From Erinaceus europaeus (Eukaryota > Chordata > Mammalia > Eulipotyphla > Erinaceidae), in assembly GCF_950295315.1 (NCBI RefSeq), contig NC_080172.1:117114788-117178787 (forward strand): 64,000 bases of DNA, given 5' to 3'. The position numbers and the translations under genes are program-made. Shown one piece after another: positions 1-10,875 of this stretch; positions within the stretch are counted from its first letter, which is position 1; every line of letters begins with the position of its first letter. The notes under the pieces are model-generated. The model was not told the DNA's origin. It was given only the letters and a program-made list of their open reading frames with translations, and did not search any database.

Positions 1-603
1 GCCTGCCCGGCTTCCACTAAACAAAGGCACACAGCAAATAAACAGGGATGCTTGTCTTCCCTGAGCTTCATCCCACTGACTTCCAGAATGCCGACAGCTT
101 CAGAGTCAGCCTGCACTGCCATGGCTCCAGTGCCAGAGGGTGTCCACCCCCCAAAAATAAGGTTGCATTTGCAACACTGGTGTTTGGAGTGCAGCTTAAT
201 AATGTTGTTGACATCCCAGATGGCCCAGAGCCACTTAAAAAGAGTCATTCGTTCTCTGAGGTTGATGGGAGATGGCAGAAGCCAGTTTCCTTTTTATCTG
301 GTTTGTTGTCTTTCAATGAGCCAAGTCTGAACCTCTGGGATCTTAAGCAAAGAGGTTACCTTGAACTCGCCTGGATTTCCCAGTCGGAAATAAGAAATCC
401 AATTGCACATATATCCTGGAGGGTCTTTGAGAGAATCTGGGACATGGTGCAGCTTGGAAGGTGCTTCAGGGGTGACACGCAGGGCTGGAGACCATGGTGA
501 TGGAGACAAGGGCAGTGATGGAGGGAGGGAAGGTGGTCTCCACATGGCCGCTGATGAAGATGACAGTGGTGGTGATCCTCAAGGACGTGCCCTGAGGGGG
601 CTG
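1..603. other. unassigned sequence
   Basis: I see no recognisable repeat or exon. A 150-codon open frame at 48-500 has no domain I know, no splice context and overlaps other equally open frames, so I treat it as chance. The 3' part is rich in GATGGAG-like purine runs. Confidence 0.4.
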
Positions 604-722
604 TGGGGCCGGGCAGTGGTGCACCATGTTAAGTGCACATAGTACTAAGCGTAAGGACCCAGGTTTGAGCCCCCAATTCCCACATGCTGGAGGGGGGCAC
701 TTCACAATCAGGAAGCAGGTCT

Positions 723-763
<41 letters not shown>

Positions 764-795
764 CTCAATTTCTCCCTGTCCTACCCAATTAAAAA
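604..795 (+). mobile_element. SINE type C, without its 3' module
   Basis: The tRNA-like head (GGGCAGTGGTGCACCATGTT) is followed by AGTACTAAGCG, a degraded B box (AGGTTTGAGCC), a (CT)n run at 727-760 and a terminal CCTACCCAATTAAAAAA. It is diverged and abuts another SINE in the same orientation. Confidence 0.85.
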
Positions 796-797
796 AT

Positions 798-1068
798 GAG
801 AGCCAGGAGGTAGCACACCTGGTTAAATGAACACATTACCATGGGCAAGGATCTGAGTTTGAGCCCCTGTCTCCCCACCTGCAGGGGGAAGCTTCACACA
901 TGGTGAAGCAGGTCTACAGGTGTCTACCTTTCTCCCTCTCTACCTCCCTCTCCTCTCTCTCAATTTCTCTCTGTCCTGTCCAATAAAATGGAAAAAAATG
1001 GCTTCCAGGTGCAGTGTATTTATAGATCCATTGCTGAGTCCCAGCATAACCCTGGAGGCGAAAGGGGG
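798..1068 (+). mobile_element. SINE type C, near full length
   Basis: The head AGGTAGCACACCTGGTTAAA, B box region GAGTTTGAGCCCC, CT-rich body and CCAATAAAATGG are present. The 3' module follows (GGCTTCCAGGTGCAGTG ... ATAACCCTGGAGGCGAAA), so this is a complete type C copy. Confidence 0.88.
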
Positions 1069-1436
1069 GTGGGTCCTGAAGGTTGACTAGTTCATGTGCT
1101 TGGTCCTCCCTGCACAGAGAAGTGTAGTGATGATATTACTGTGTTCAGAGGGTGGTGTTTCAACTATTTTCACATGTCCTCTCTTGTTTGCACCATTCCA
1201 CCCATCTAAGAGGAAGTTCCTATTAATAATTGAAGTTTACAAGCAAGAAGGCAATTGATACTCAAAAGGTTAAGGACTGTGCATGAGACACCATGGTGAA
1301 GATAAACACCAGGCTTTGGACTTGGGTCTTGAGAGCAAAATATGGCTGTTCTATCTGTAACACATGCATTGCCTTACACATAATATTTCAGGGAGTACAG
1401 AGAGGTTGAAGGGGCCCCAGAATTTGCATTTTTTAA
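1069..1436. other. unassigned sequence
   Basis: AT-moderate sequence with no recognisable repeat, open frame or RNA gene. Confidence 0.4.
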
Positions 1437-1661
1437 AATATTTATTCCCTTTTCATTGCCCTTGTTTTTTTTTGTTGTTGTAGTTATTCTTGTTGTCATT
1501 ATTGTTGGATAAGACAGAGAGAAATGGAGAGAGGAGGGGGAGACAGAGAGGGGGAGAGAAAGACAGACACCTGCAGACCTGCTTCACTATCTGTGAAGCG
1601 ACTCCCCTGCAGGTGGGGAGCCGGGGGCTTGAACCGGGATCCTTATGCTGGTCCTTGTGCT
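1437..1661 (-). mobile_element. SINE type A, inverted, lacking its 5' head
   Basis: Reading the minus strand, the CAA/AAT tail (TATTCCCTTTT...GTTGTTGTAG on plus), CT body and B box (GGTTCAAGCCCCCGGC on minus) are clear. It stops within the head at about 1661, where a second SINE tail in the opposite orientation begins. Confidence 0.88.
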
Positions 1662-1755
1662 CTCCATTTCTCTCTGTCCTATCCAACAACAACAATAATA
1701 ACTACAATAATAAAACAAGGGCAACAAAAGGGAATAAATAAATAAATAAATATTT
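1662..1755 (+). mobile_element. SINE type A 3' half, plus strand
   Basis: Starts abruptly at CTCCATTTCTCTCTGTCC and runs through CCAACAACAACAATAATAAC to GGGCAACAAAAGGGAATAAATAAATA. It is the same segment as the tail of the inverted copy at 1437-1530, so the two form a fold-back. Confidence 0.88.
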
Positions 1756-1884
1756 TTAAATAAAAAAATAAGAGAGGAGGAGGAGAAAAAGAAATGTGGT
1801 TGAGTCAGTCACTTAACTCTGACCAAGCATACAGGAGCTTCTGGACAGGAAGACACATCCTCTGAAGGGATCTACATGTAAGAA

Positions 1885-2498
1885 AAATTTTAAAGTAGGG
1901 ATCAACTAGGAGTACCAAAGGAGACCACCTGGGACCACAACAAGACAGGACAAGACAAATTCGGGATTGTTCTCAAATCACCGGTGAGTACAAACACGTG
2001 TGGCTCATGGACAGAGAGGAGCTAGGGAGAGATTAAGTGGCTGGTAACTGCAGCAGCTTACCAGCTGAGACACCACCTCCAGTTTGTATCACCAATAAAA
2101 AGGTGGCTGAAGGGAGGAGAGGACTCCCCTGAGACTCACCAAATGCAACTGTGAGTCTCCACTGCTCGGCCCTCAGAATCTGGAGCAGTGCCAGGGAGGC
2201 CCTGTGCTGACACCAGAGGACAAAGAAATAACCAGGAAACTCAGGAGGAGATCTATACCACAGTGGCCTAGAAGTGGGGATATGAGAGTCTCTTTGCATA
2301 ACCACTGGATTATCTCTGCCCCACTCTGATTTCTTTTGGTCAGGAGTCAGTGATTAAGCTAAGAAGCCTACTTATAGTTTAAAAGCCCTCCGGCTAGCAT
2401 AGCCTACAGGGAAGAAAACAAACAAAAGAGAATTTTAAGGCACTGTGCTCCATCTCAGGGATTAAAATAATATTGAAGCAACTGTCAATTTCCACAAC
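1885..2498 (+). mobile_element. possible L1 5' region (5'UTR/ORF1 start)
   Basis: This segment has no simple repeats and no long open frame. It lies directly upstream of, and in the same orientation as, the L1 at 3544. Sequence at 2873-2962 looks like its continuation after the SINE insertion. I infer an L1 5'UTR from position and GC-rich texture; I cannot match a consensus, so it may be unrelated unique DNA. Confidence 0.35.
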
Positions 2499-2510
2499 TG
2501 TGAACTCTTT

Positions 2511-2860
2511 TTTTTTTTTCCTCCTCCAGGGTTATTGCTGGGCTCGGTGCCTGCACCATGAATCCACCGCTCCTGGAGGCCATTTTCCCCCCTTTTTGTT
2601 GCCCTTGTTGTAGCTTCGTTGTGGTTATTATTATTGCCCTTGTTGACGCAATTCGTTGTTGGATAGGACAGAGAGAAATGGAGAGAGGAGGGGAAGACAG
2701 AGAAGAGGAGAGAAAGATAGACACCTGCAGACCTGCTTCACCGCCTGTGAAGCGACTCCCCTGCAGGTGGGGAGCCGGAGGCTCGAACCGGGATCCTTAC
2801 GCTGGTCCCTGCACTTTGCGCCACATGCGCTTAACCCACTGCGCCACCACCCGACCCCCA
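2511..2860 (-). mobile_element. SINE type A-long, full length, with TSD
   Basis: Complete minus-strand copy: poly(T), 3' module (CTCCAGGGTTATTGCTGG on plus), CAA tail, CT body, B box and head ending CCGACCCCCA. It is flanked by a 12-bp target-site duplication with one mismatch, TGTGAACTCTTT at 2499-2510 and TGTAAACTCTTT at 2861-2872, which shows a clean retroposition event. Confidence 0.93.
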
Positions 2861-2962
2861 TGTAAACTCTTTAATTACCTAATTTAGACGTAAGTCAATC
2901 CAGGCAATAGTAATCAGTAATTTGAAAAGGACTGAGAGAAGAACATCATAACATACTATATG

Positions 2963-3248
2963 CCTTGGGACTCTAGGCCTCACCCTCCCCCCATGCTAGA
3001 AAATGCCCATCGAGGCAAGTACGCCCCCCAGACGCAAGAAATTTTTTAAGCTGATAAAGTTTTGCCCAGAGGCAAAAAATGGCCCCCTCAGGCCTTCCCT
3101 TGGCAGCACACTGGTTCTTGTTACTCGCTTACATGTTTCTCCATGTTTGTGCCAGTTTCTTTTTTGAAAACGCCTGTACGATATAGGTTTCTGCTCACCC
3201 CACACCCCTGTTACTGTGGTCATTTAGTTAAAAAGAAAAGGGGGAATA
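2963..3248 (+). mobile_element. endogenous retrovirus internal 3' end with polypurine tract
   Basis: The segment ends in AAAAAGAAAAGGGGGAATA (about 3229-3247), a typical retroviral polypurine tract immediately 5' of an LTR. The sequence upstream should correspond to the 3' end of the internal region; I see no readable env motif, and the 5' boundary is approximate. A very similar tract occurs at 45093-45107 before another LTR. Confidence 0.65.
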
Positions 3249-3541
3249 TGTTGGTATTCTTCATGTTGGTTTGGCCTCCTTCCCCCTACATCTGAGAGAA
3301 ATGGTTTGGTCCTTGCTAGTTTCGCGCCCCTCTTTCTCCCCACCCCGTATGCTAAGGACAACCAGAGTCCCAGCAGCAGCTGAGAAAGAAACATGGGGGA
3401 AGCACATGGTGTGGTGATTTGCCCGTTCGTGAATAAAGATTAAAATGCAGCTTCTCAGCCCAGCTGTGTGTCCCCGAGTCTGTCTCTGTCTACCACCGCG
3501 ACACTAGCCTGGCCTGCTGGTGCCCCTGAACCTTAACAACA
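3249..3541 (+). mobile_element. LTR (3' LTR of the ERV remnant)
   Basis: It begins TGTTGG just after the polypurine tract and ends AACAACA, giving TG...CA termini with a TGTTG/CAACA inverted repeat. A polyadenylation signal, GAATAAAGATTAAAA, lies near 3431. The length of about 293 bp fits a short LTR. No matching 5' LTR is visible upstream, so the provirus is truncated. Confidence 0.75.
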
Positions 3542-3544
3542 CAA

Positions 3545-4432
3545 AATAATGAGGTCAACATCCAAACACTAGTTAAGGAAATAATCACAGGAGTGAGTAA
3601 AGAGTTTGAAATAATTGTCATCAGAAATACAGAAACAATAAATGAGACCCTAGAAGAAAACACTAATAATCCAAAGGTTATTAGAGAGCTGAAAGCTGAA
3701 AAAGCTGATCTAAGAACACAACTAGCTGAAGAAGCTTAAACAGTATCATAACAAGGTGACAAAATAGATGAACTCCAGAAAACAGTCAAGGGGAGAGAGA
3801 ATAGAATAAATGAGGCTGAAGACAGAATTAGCCAGATTGAGGATGAATTAGAGACAACTAAAAAAAGAAGAGACCTCAAAAAGAGATTAAAAGATACTGA
3901 AAACAACAACAGAGACCTATAGGATGACTTCAAAAGAAATAATATATGCATTATTGGCTTACCAGAGGAAGAAAGAGAGGGAAGGGAAGAAAGCATTCTT
4001 CAGAACATAATAGCTGAGAACTTCTCTAGTCTAGATAACATCAAAGAAATAAAGATTCAAGAAGCCCAGAGGGTCCCAAACAGAATTAAACCAGAGTTAG
4101 AGAAACCAAGACGCATCATATTTAGAATGGAAAGGAATAAGGATAAAGAAAGGATCCTAAAGGCTACAAGAGAAAAACAAAAAGTCACCTACAGAGGAAA
4201 ACCCATAAGATTAGCAGCAGACATCTCCACACAAACACTACAAGCCAGAAGAAAATGGCAAGATATCTATCGAGTTCTCAGTAAGAATGGCTTTCAACCA
4301 AGACTACTGTATCCTGCTAGACTGTCATTCAGACTAGATGGAGGCATGAAAACTTTCTCAAACATGCAACAGTTGAAAGAATCAACTATCACCAAGCCTG
4401 CCCTGAAAGAAGTTCTGAAAGGTCTCTTATAA
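3545..4432 (+). pseudogene. L1 ORF1p (RNA-binding chaperone) pseudogene
   Basis: L1 ORF1p is the trimeric RNA-binding protein that packages L1 RNA in cytoplasmic particles. One frame is readable for 296 codons, from NNEVNIQTLVKEIITG to the end. It covers a lysine/glutamate-rich coiled-coil segment (about 3700-3900, heptad-like KADLRTQLAEE and DRISQIEDELETTKK), the RRM-like part (ICIIGLPEEEREG at about 3947) and the C-terminal domain (ARRKWQDIYRVLSKNGFQP, 4237-4293). In-frame stops occur at 3737, 3749 and 3920, with no frameshift that I can see. The N-terminus is missing, so the remnant is about 40 codons shorter than a usual ORF1p. The last 101 codons (4127-4432) remain open by chance survival rather than as a gene. 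Confidence 0.92.
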
Positions 4433-4499
4433 AAGTCAGACCACCATAAATATGCCATCTATCAGAACCCTCTAAAAATCTACAATATTGGCATTAAAA

Positions 4500-7400
4500 T
4501 ATCTTCACCATATGATATCAATAAATGTCAATGGCCTGAATTCATCTGTAAGAGGCAAAGAGTAGGAAGATGTATCAGAAAACACAACCCAACAATTTGC
4601 TGTCTACAATTTTGCTGTCTAAAACCTACTTAACTCAATAAGACAAACACAGACTCAAAGTAAAAGGATGGAAAACTATCATACAGGCCAATGGCCCACA
4701 AAAAGGGGCAGAAACAGCTATTCTCATATCTGACATGATAGACTTTAAAATAAATAAAATTAAACAAGATAGGGATGGACAGTACTTAATGCTCAGAGGA
4801 TCAGTCAACCAAGAGGACTTAATAATTATTAACATTTATGCACCCAATGAGAGACCATATAAATAAATCGAACATCTACTGAAAGAGCTACAACAATATA
4901 TTAACAGCAACACAGTCATGGTAGGAGACTTCAACACCCCACTCTCTCAACTTGACAGATCATCCAGGCATAAAAGCAATAAAGACATAAGGGAGCTAAA
5001 TGAAAAGATAGATAAACTAGAACTAATGTACATTTTCAGAACCATTCATCCCAAGAAACTGAAATACACATTTTACTCAAGTCCACATGGGCCATTCTCA
5101 AGGACAGACCATATGTTAGGCCACAAAGACAGCATCAGCAAATTCAAGAGCATGGAAATCATCTCAAACGTCTTCTCAGACCACAGTGGAATTAAACTAG
5201 CACTTCACTGTCAACAAAAGATTAGTAATAGTCCCAAAATGTGGAAGCTCAACAGTACACTACTTAACAACTAGTGGGTCAAAGAGGAAATCAAAGATCA
5301 AATCAAAATGCTTTGAGATTTCAATGAAAATGAAGACACAAGCTATCAAAATATTTGGGACACAGCTAAGGCAGTACTGAGAGGGAAGTTCATAGCCGTA
5401 CAAGCAAAAAACACAAATAAACAGCCTGATTGCACATCTTAAAGATCTAGAAGAAGAAGATCAAAGGAACCCTAAAACAAACAGAAGGACAAAAATCACT
5501 AAAGTTAGGGCAGAAATCAATGTCATTGAAAATAATAAATTCATATAAAAGATCAATGAAAATAAATGTTATTTCTTCGAAAGACTGAACAAAATAGACA
5601 AAACTATAGCCAGACTCACAAAAAAAAAGGGAGAAGACCCAAATAAATCTGATCGTAAATGAAAGAGGAGATATCACAACAGACACTGCAAAAATTCAGC
5701 ATATCATGTGAAACTTCTATGAAAAACTATATGCTACCAAGCTAGAAAACCTGGAAGAAACGGACAATTTCCTAGATACCTACCAACTTCCAAAATTAAG
5801 TAAAGAGAAACTAGATAACATGATCAGGCCCATCACAGCTAATGAAATTTAAGCAGTTATCAAAAAACTTACCAAAAATAAAAGTCCTGGACAAGACTGT
5901 TTTACAAATGAATTCTACAAAACCTTCAAGGAAAAGTTAATACCTCAACTTTTAAAGTCTTCCAGAAAATTGAAGACACTGGACTACTCCCTCTCAGCAA
6001 AAACCTAAGGAATCCAGCAAGAAGCTTTTGGAAATCACCAGGCAATACAGTAAGGTGTCAGGCTATAAAATTAACATTTAAAAGTCAGCGGCATTCCTCT
6101 ATGCAAACACTAAGTTAGAAGAAGTTGAAATCCAGAAATCTATTCCTTTTACTATAGCAACAAAAACAGTAAAATATCTAGGAATAAACCTAACCAAAGA
6201 AATGAAAGATTTGTATAATGAAAATTATGAGTCACTACTCAGGGAAATAGAAAAAAGACACAAAGAAGTGGAAAGATATTCCATGTTCATGGGTTGGAAG
6301 AATTAACATCATCAAAATGAACACACTACCCAGAGCCATCTGCAAATTTAATGCTATCCCCATCAAGATCCCAATCACATTTTTAGGAGACTAGAACAAA
6401 TGCTACAAATGTTTATCTGGAACCAGAAAAGACCTAGAATTGCCAAAACAATCTTGAGAAGAAAGAACAGAACTGTAGATATCACACTCCCAGATCTCAA
6501 ATTGCATTATAGGTCCATTGTCATCAAAACTGCTTGGTACTGGAACATGAGTAGACACACTGACCAGTGGAATAGAACTGAGAGCCCAAAAGTAAGCCCC
6601 CACACCTATGAACATCTAATCTTTGACAAAGGTGCCCAGACTTTAAATGGGGAAAACAGACTCTCTTCAACAATTAGTGTTGAAAAAAATGGGCTGAAAC
6701 ATGCAGAAGAATGAAACTGAACCACTATATTTCACCAAATACAAAAGTAAATTCCAAGTGGATCAAGGACTTGGATGTTAGACCAGAAACTATCAGATAC
6801 TTAGAGAAAAATATTGGTAGAACTCTTTACCACATAAGTTTTAAAGACATCTTCAATGAAATTAATCCAATTACAAGAAAGACTACTGCAAGCATAAACC
6901 TATGGGAATACATCAAATTAAAAAGCTTCTGCACAGCAAAAGAAACCACTATCCAAACCAAGAGACCCCTCACAGAATGGGAGAAGATCTTTACATGCCA
7001 TACATCAGACAAGAGTTTAATAACCAGAATAAATAAAGAGCACCAAACTCAACCACAAGACAACAAATAACCCCATCCAAAAATAGGCAGAGGACATGGA
7101 CAGAACATTCACCACAGAAGAGATCCAAAAGGCCGAGAAACACATGAAAAAATGCTCCAAGTCTCTGATTGTCAGAGAAATGCAAATCAAGACAACAATG
7201 AGATACCACTTCACTCCTGTGAGAATGTCACACATCAGAAAAGGTAACAGCAGCAAATGCTGGAGAGGGTGTGGGGTCAAAGGAACCCTCCTGCACTGCT
7301 GGTGGGAATGTCAATGGGTCCAACCTCTGTGGAGAACAGTCTGGAGAACTCACAGAAGGCTAGAAATGGACCTACCCTATGACCCTGCAATTCCTCTCCT

Positions 7401-7690
7401 GGGGATATATCCTAAGGAACCCAACACACCCATCCAAAAAGATCTGTGTGCACCTATGTTCATAGCAGCATGATGTGAAATAGCCAAAACCTGGAAGCAA
7501 CCCAGGTGTCCAACAACAGATGAGTGGCTGAGCAAGTTGTGGTCTATATACACAATGGAATACTACTCAGCTATAAAAAATGGTGACCACTGTTTTCAGC
7601 CAATCTTGGATGGACCTTGAAAAATTCATGTTAAATGAAATAAGTCAGAAACAGAAGGATGAATATGGGATGATCTCACTCCCAGGCAGA
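4500..7690 (+). pseudogene. L1 ORF2p (endonuclease/reverse transcriptase) pseudogene
   Basis: ORF2p nicks target DNA and reverse-transcribes L1 RNA. Visible blocks in order are: the endonuclease N-terminus near 4510 (SINVNGLNS); the catalytic GDFNTPLS at about 4924 and SDHSGIKL at about 5176; the linker; early RT ([19 protein letters not shown] near 5882-5939); then an abrupt jump near 5990-6002 to sequence corresponding to the region after the FADD active site (KVSGYKIN). Roughly 200 codons of catalytic RT are therefore absent. Downstream are YLGINLTKEMKDLYNENY (about 6175), FIWNQKRPRIAKTILRRKN (about 6412), the cysteine knuckle CWRGCG...HCWWEC (7259-7312) and [16 protein letters not shown]. 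Stops and frameshifts are numerous. It is certainly a pseudogene. Confidence 0.94.
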
Positions 7691-7935
7691 AGTCCAAAAA
7701 CAAGATCAGAAGAGCAAACACAAGTAGAACCTGAACTGGAATTGGTGTTTTGCACCAAAGTAAAAGACTCTGGGGTGGCTGGGTAAGGAGAGTACAGGTC
7801 CAAGAAGGATGACAGAGGACCTAGTGGGGGTTGTATTGTTCTATGGAAAACCGGGAAATGTTATGCATGTATAAACTATTGCATTTACTGTTGAATGTAA
7901 AACATTAATTCCCCAGTAAAGAAATTTAAAAAGAA

Positions 7936-8250
7936 AAAAGAAAATAAATGTGGTCCCTTTCACTCCTAGACAAAACTTGAGAAGCAAAAGCAGAAATGGG
8001 AAATGAAATGTTTCCCTGCTGGGTTTGTAGTGTCACACCAAAGCAAAGGACTTTGGGTAAGGAGAGAAGAGAAGGTCTGGGGTGAGGATGGTTTTTGGCA
8101 TACTGGTGCATGATGGACTTAGGCTGGGGGGTGAGTGTGTTTTGCAGATAATTTTCATGGCAAGGTGAGAAATCTGATCCATCTGTCAACAACTGTACTG
8201 TCAACTATTAACCCCACAGTAAAATGAAACAGAAAATGTGTCTGGAAACC
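7936..8250 (+). mobile_element. second L1 3'UTR fragment
   Basis: It repeats the plan of the preceding L1 3' end: CACCAAAGCAAAGGACTTTGGGTAAGGAGAG, TTTGCAGATAATTTTC, ACTGTACTGTCAACTATTAACCCCACAGTAAAATG. The divergence from the 7750-7930 version suggests a different, older L1 subfamily lying in tandem. Confidence 0.7.
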
Positions 8251-9665
8251 CCCTCCTTGGTTTAACGTCTTTAGAGGCCATTCCAACCGAAGTCTCCATT
8301 TTTAACTAAAAGGGGTCAGAAAAAAAATTACACACACAAACATACACACACACATCATTCTTCAGGTACAGGCTAGATCCTACTTTAATTTCATTTCTTG
8401 ATGCAGTAGTGTGGTGGAGAAGCAATGAGAAAGGTGGCTTTGCTGTATAAAATGGGTTGTTTCAGGATTTTTTTTTAACAAGCTAGAATACACTGACAGA
8501 GTTGTTTGGTAAAATTTGGAGTTGGTGACATCCCAGTAATCCAAACACACACACACAAAAATCCTCAAGTTCAGCATTCCCCCTTCATATATGCGTCTCT
8601 GACTTCAGAGGTCAGCTGAAGCTGGGAGTTTGACTTACTCTGTAACTCAAGCAACCAGACTGATTTTCAGCTACATTAGACCTGTCACCAACAGAAATGG
8701 GAGATGATTTTCGAGGCAGCCATGGTAGTTTCTGGCCCTCTTACCAGACCTTGAGATGTGAGTGCAGAGCCCTGAATTTTTTTCCTTCTTTACACTTGCA
8801 CAGGGTGGTTAGAAAGACCAAACGGGGCTTCCTTTCCTCATGCCAGTGCTACAGATTGTCACAGCAGATTCAGCCTGCCAGCATGGCCTCCAGTAGATCA
8901 TCACCCTAACTCCCACCCTCCCTGCTCGCCGGATTCTCATGCGCTTCAAACACAGTCAGTCTGGAGCCCAGGAAGCAGCCCAGCAACAAAGTGTGTACTG
9001 CCTGCATGAGGGCCTGCCCCAGACCCCCAGCACTGAATAAAATGACACGTCGGTACTTTGTGCCTTGACATTCATGCATATGCTCATTCACACACAACAA
9101 AAATAAGCTGACACATAGTTTAGGAAGAAATAGATAAAACTAGGTCAAGTGCCCAGCTGTGGAAATCCACTTGCTAGCAAATCTATGTTCTACAACTACT
9201 GGGATCCAGTTAGAGATAGTACAAACTGTTAGAGGCAAAAATAGGGTGAGACTTAGATGTTACACAATATCTGAGACCCTAGTCCTCCTGGGCTTTAGAA
9301 TAGACGGCTTAGAATGGCAGAAGGCGCTGGGGCCTGAGAAAGAGCACACTTGGAGGACAGGGCCAACAGAAGAGTCAGGTCATTTAAACAGATGAATAAA
9401 AAGTTCATTTCAGGTAAGCAGGACCAGCTCTAAAGAGCTACACTTGGTTTGCTCTGCTCTCTAGATGGCCCGTGAGTATCTGAAGCTTGTCTCATTTATT
9501 TATTTATTTATTACTCAATAAATACTTTGATGCCTGGTCACAGACCCCTGTTCTGTGTTACCCTACCATGATAAACTAGACTCTATGGGGAAGACACTTG
9601 GGTCTCAAACCCCCCACCCGCCCCCACAACAGAAATCATCTTAATAATTTAAGCAGAAAGCGGGT
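8251..9665. other. unassigned sequence with minor simple repeats
   Basis: Mostly unique-looking sequence. Short (CA) runs lie at about 8329-8353 and 8545-8558, and a (TTTA) run at 9497-9512. No exon, RNA gene or dispersed repeat is recognisable. Confidence 0.4.
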
Positions 9666-9870
9666 GGGGCCAGTTGGTGATGCATCTGGTTAAACACACA
9701 TATCACAGTGTGCAAGTACCCCAGTTTGAGCCCCTGGACCCACCTTCAGGGGGAAAGCTTCACGAGTGGTGAAGTAGAGCTTCAGGTGTCTCTCTGTCTC
9801 TTTCCCTCTCTATCTCCCTCTCCCTTGTTAATTTCTCTGTCCCCTTCTAATAATAAAAATAAAAAATAAA
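9666..9870 (+). mobile_element. SINE type B
   Basis: Head GGCCAGTTGGTGATGCATCTGGTTAAAC, B box AGTTTGAGCCCC, TTCAGGTGTCTCTCTGTC and tail TAATAATAAAAATAAAAAATAAA. The tail is directly joined to an L1 3'UTR copy. Confidence 0.9.
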
Positions 9871-10225
9871 TGCCAACCTGACTTACCTGGGCAGACGACC
9901 TCACCCATGTGTCCTGGAGCCTCCACCTCCCCAGAGCCCTGCCCCACTAGGGACAGACAGACACAGGCTGGGGGTGTGGATCCACCTGCCAACACCCATG
10001 TCCAGCGGAGAAGCAATGACAGAAGCCAGAACTCCCACCTTCTGCACCCCAAAAATTTTGGTCCATACTCCCAGATGGATAAATAACAGGAAAACTTCCA
10101 ATGGAGGGGAAGGTATAGGTGACGCTGGTGGTGGGAACTGTGTGGAATTGTACCCCTCTTGTCACATGATCTTATCCATCATTATTAAATCACTAATAAA
10201 TTTTTAAAGGAAATAAATAAATAAG
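9871..10225 (+). mobile_element. L1 3'UTR-type repeat
   Basis: Runs from TGCCAACCTGACTTACCTGG through CCCCACTAGGGACAGACAG, CACCCATGTCCAGCGGAG and GGTGGTGGGAACTGTGTGG to ATTATTAAATCACTAATAAA plus an A-rich end. This is the short form lacking the roughly 220-bp internal segment seen at 24826-25315. Confidence 0.85.
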
Positions 10226-10875
10226 TAGTCAGAAGGGTGTCTATCACCAAGTGCTAGAGGGTTTGCAGACCACTGAAAGAACAAGAGAAAGGCTCTGAGC
10301 TCAGAGGGAACAGCTGCTCTCTTCAGAGTCCATGTGTTGCATTACCGTGGTCAGAAAAGCATCCCCCCATCCCCGCCAAACCCACCATTGCTGAGGAATC
10401 AGCAGCTTAGGGAGCTGCTTGTCACACTGCCTCTTCATGACCTGTGTCAGCAAAATAGAATGCTTTGTATCCACCCTCTGTCCCTTTTTTTAATTTAGAG
10501 CCAGATACTCCTTTCCCTGAAGGTTTCACTTTAAAAAATAATAATAATAACAAGCCACCTTCAGCTCACTGAGGGAATGTGGAGCTCCCTCCCAGCTCCG
10601 TTCCATCAAGGACTTAAAAAAGAATCTCTTCAGCATTCTCAGCTGCATAAAGGTAGGCTCCAATCTTCTCAGAATCCGCAGGCTCCAGAGAAACGCAAAT
10701 GGAGAAGAATCAAATATGACATGGCGTACAGACAGTCAGGATGCACTGAGCGGATTCCATGTCAGCGAGTGTCTGATTCACTCCAGTTTTCTATCTCCAT
10801 AGATCAGTCAACAGATTTTCAAGAGTCTTCCCCGCTGGGTGGGCAGGAAAAATAATCGCAGCCATCATTGTATGG
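10226..10875. other. unassigned sequence upstream of CA tract
   Basis: No repeat family recognised. A short (AAT) run is at 10539-10550. An open frame at 10577-10855 has no recognisable content. Confidence 0.4.

Larger units (their letters stand above)
3544..7935 (+). mobile_element. L1: L1 LINE, decayed, with internal RT deletion
   Basis: A collinear but degraded L1: ORF1 remnant (3545-4432), ORF2 remnant (about 4500-7690) with endonuclease, partial reverse transcriptase, C-terminal domain and cysteine knuckle, then a 3'UTR ending CCCCAGTAAAGAAATTTAAAAAG. Many stops and an in-ORF2 deletion make it non-functional. Its 5' end abuts the LTR at 3249-3541. The classic MEYYSAIK stretch of ORF2 is readable at about 7555-7580. 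Confidence 0.95.

Noticed and set aside
48..500. 150-codon open frame at the window start
   Set aside because: No recognisable domain, no splice or promoter context, and a competing frame overlaps; compatible with chance.
4127..4432. Intact small gene
   Set aside because: It is the still-open last third of the L1 ORF1 pseudogene; upstream codons in the same frame contain three stops.
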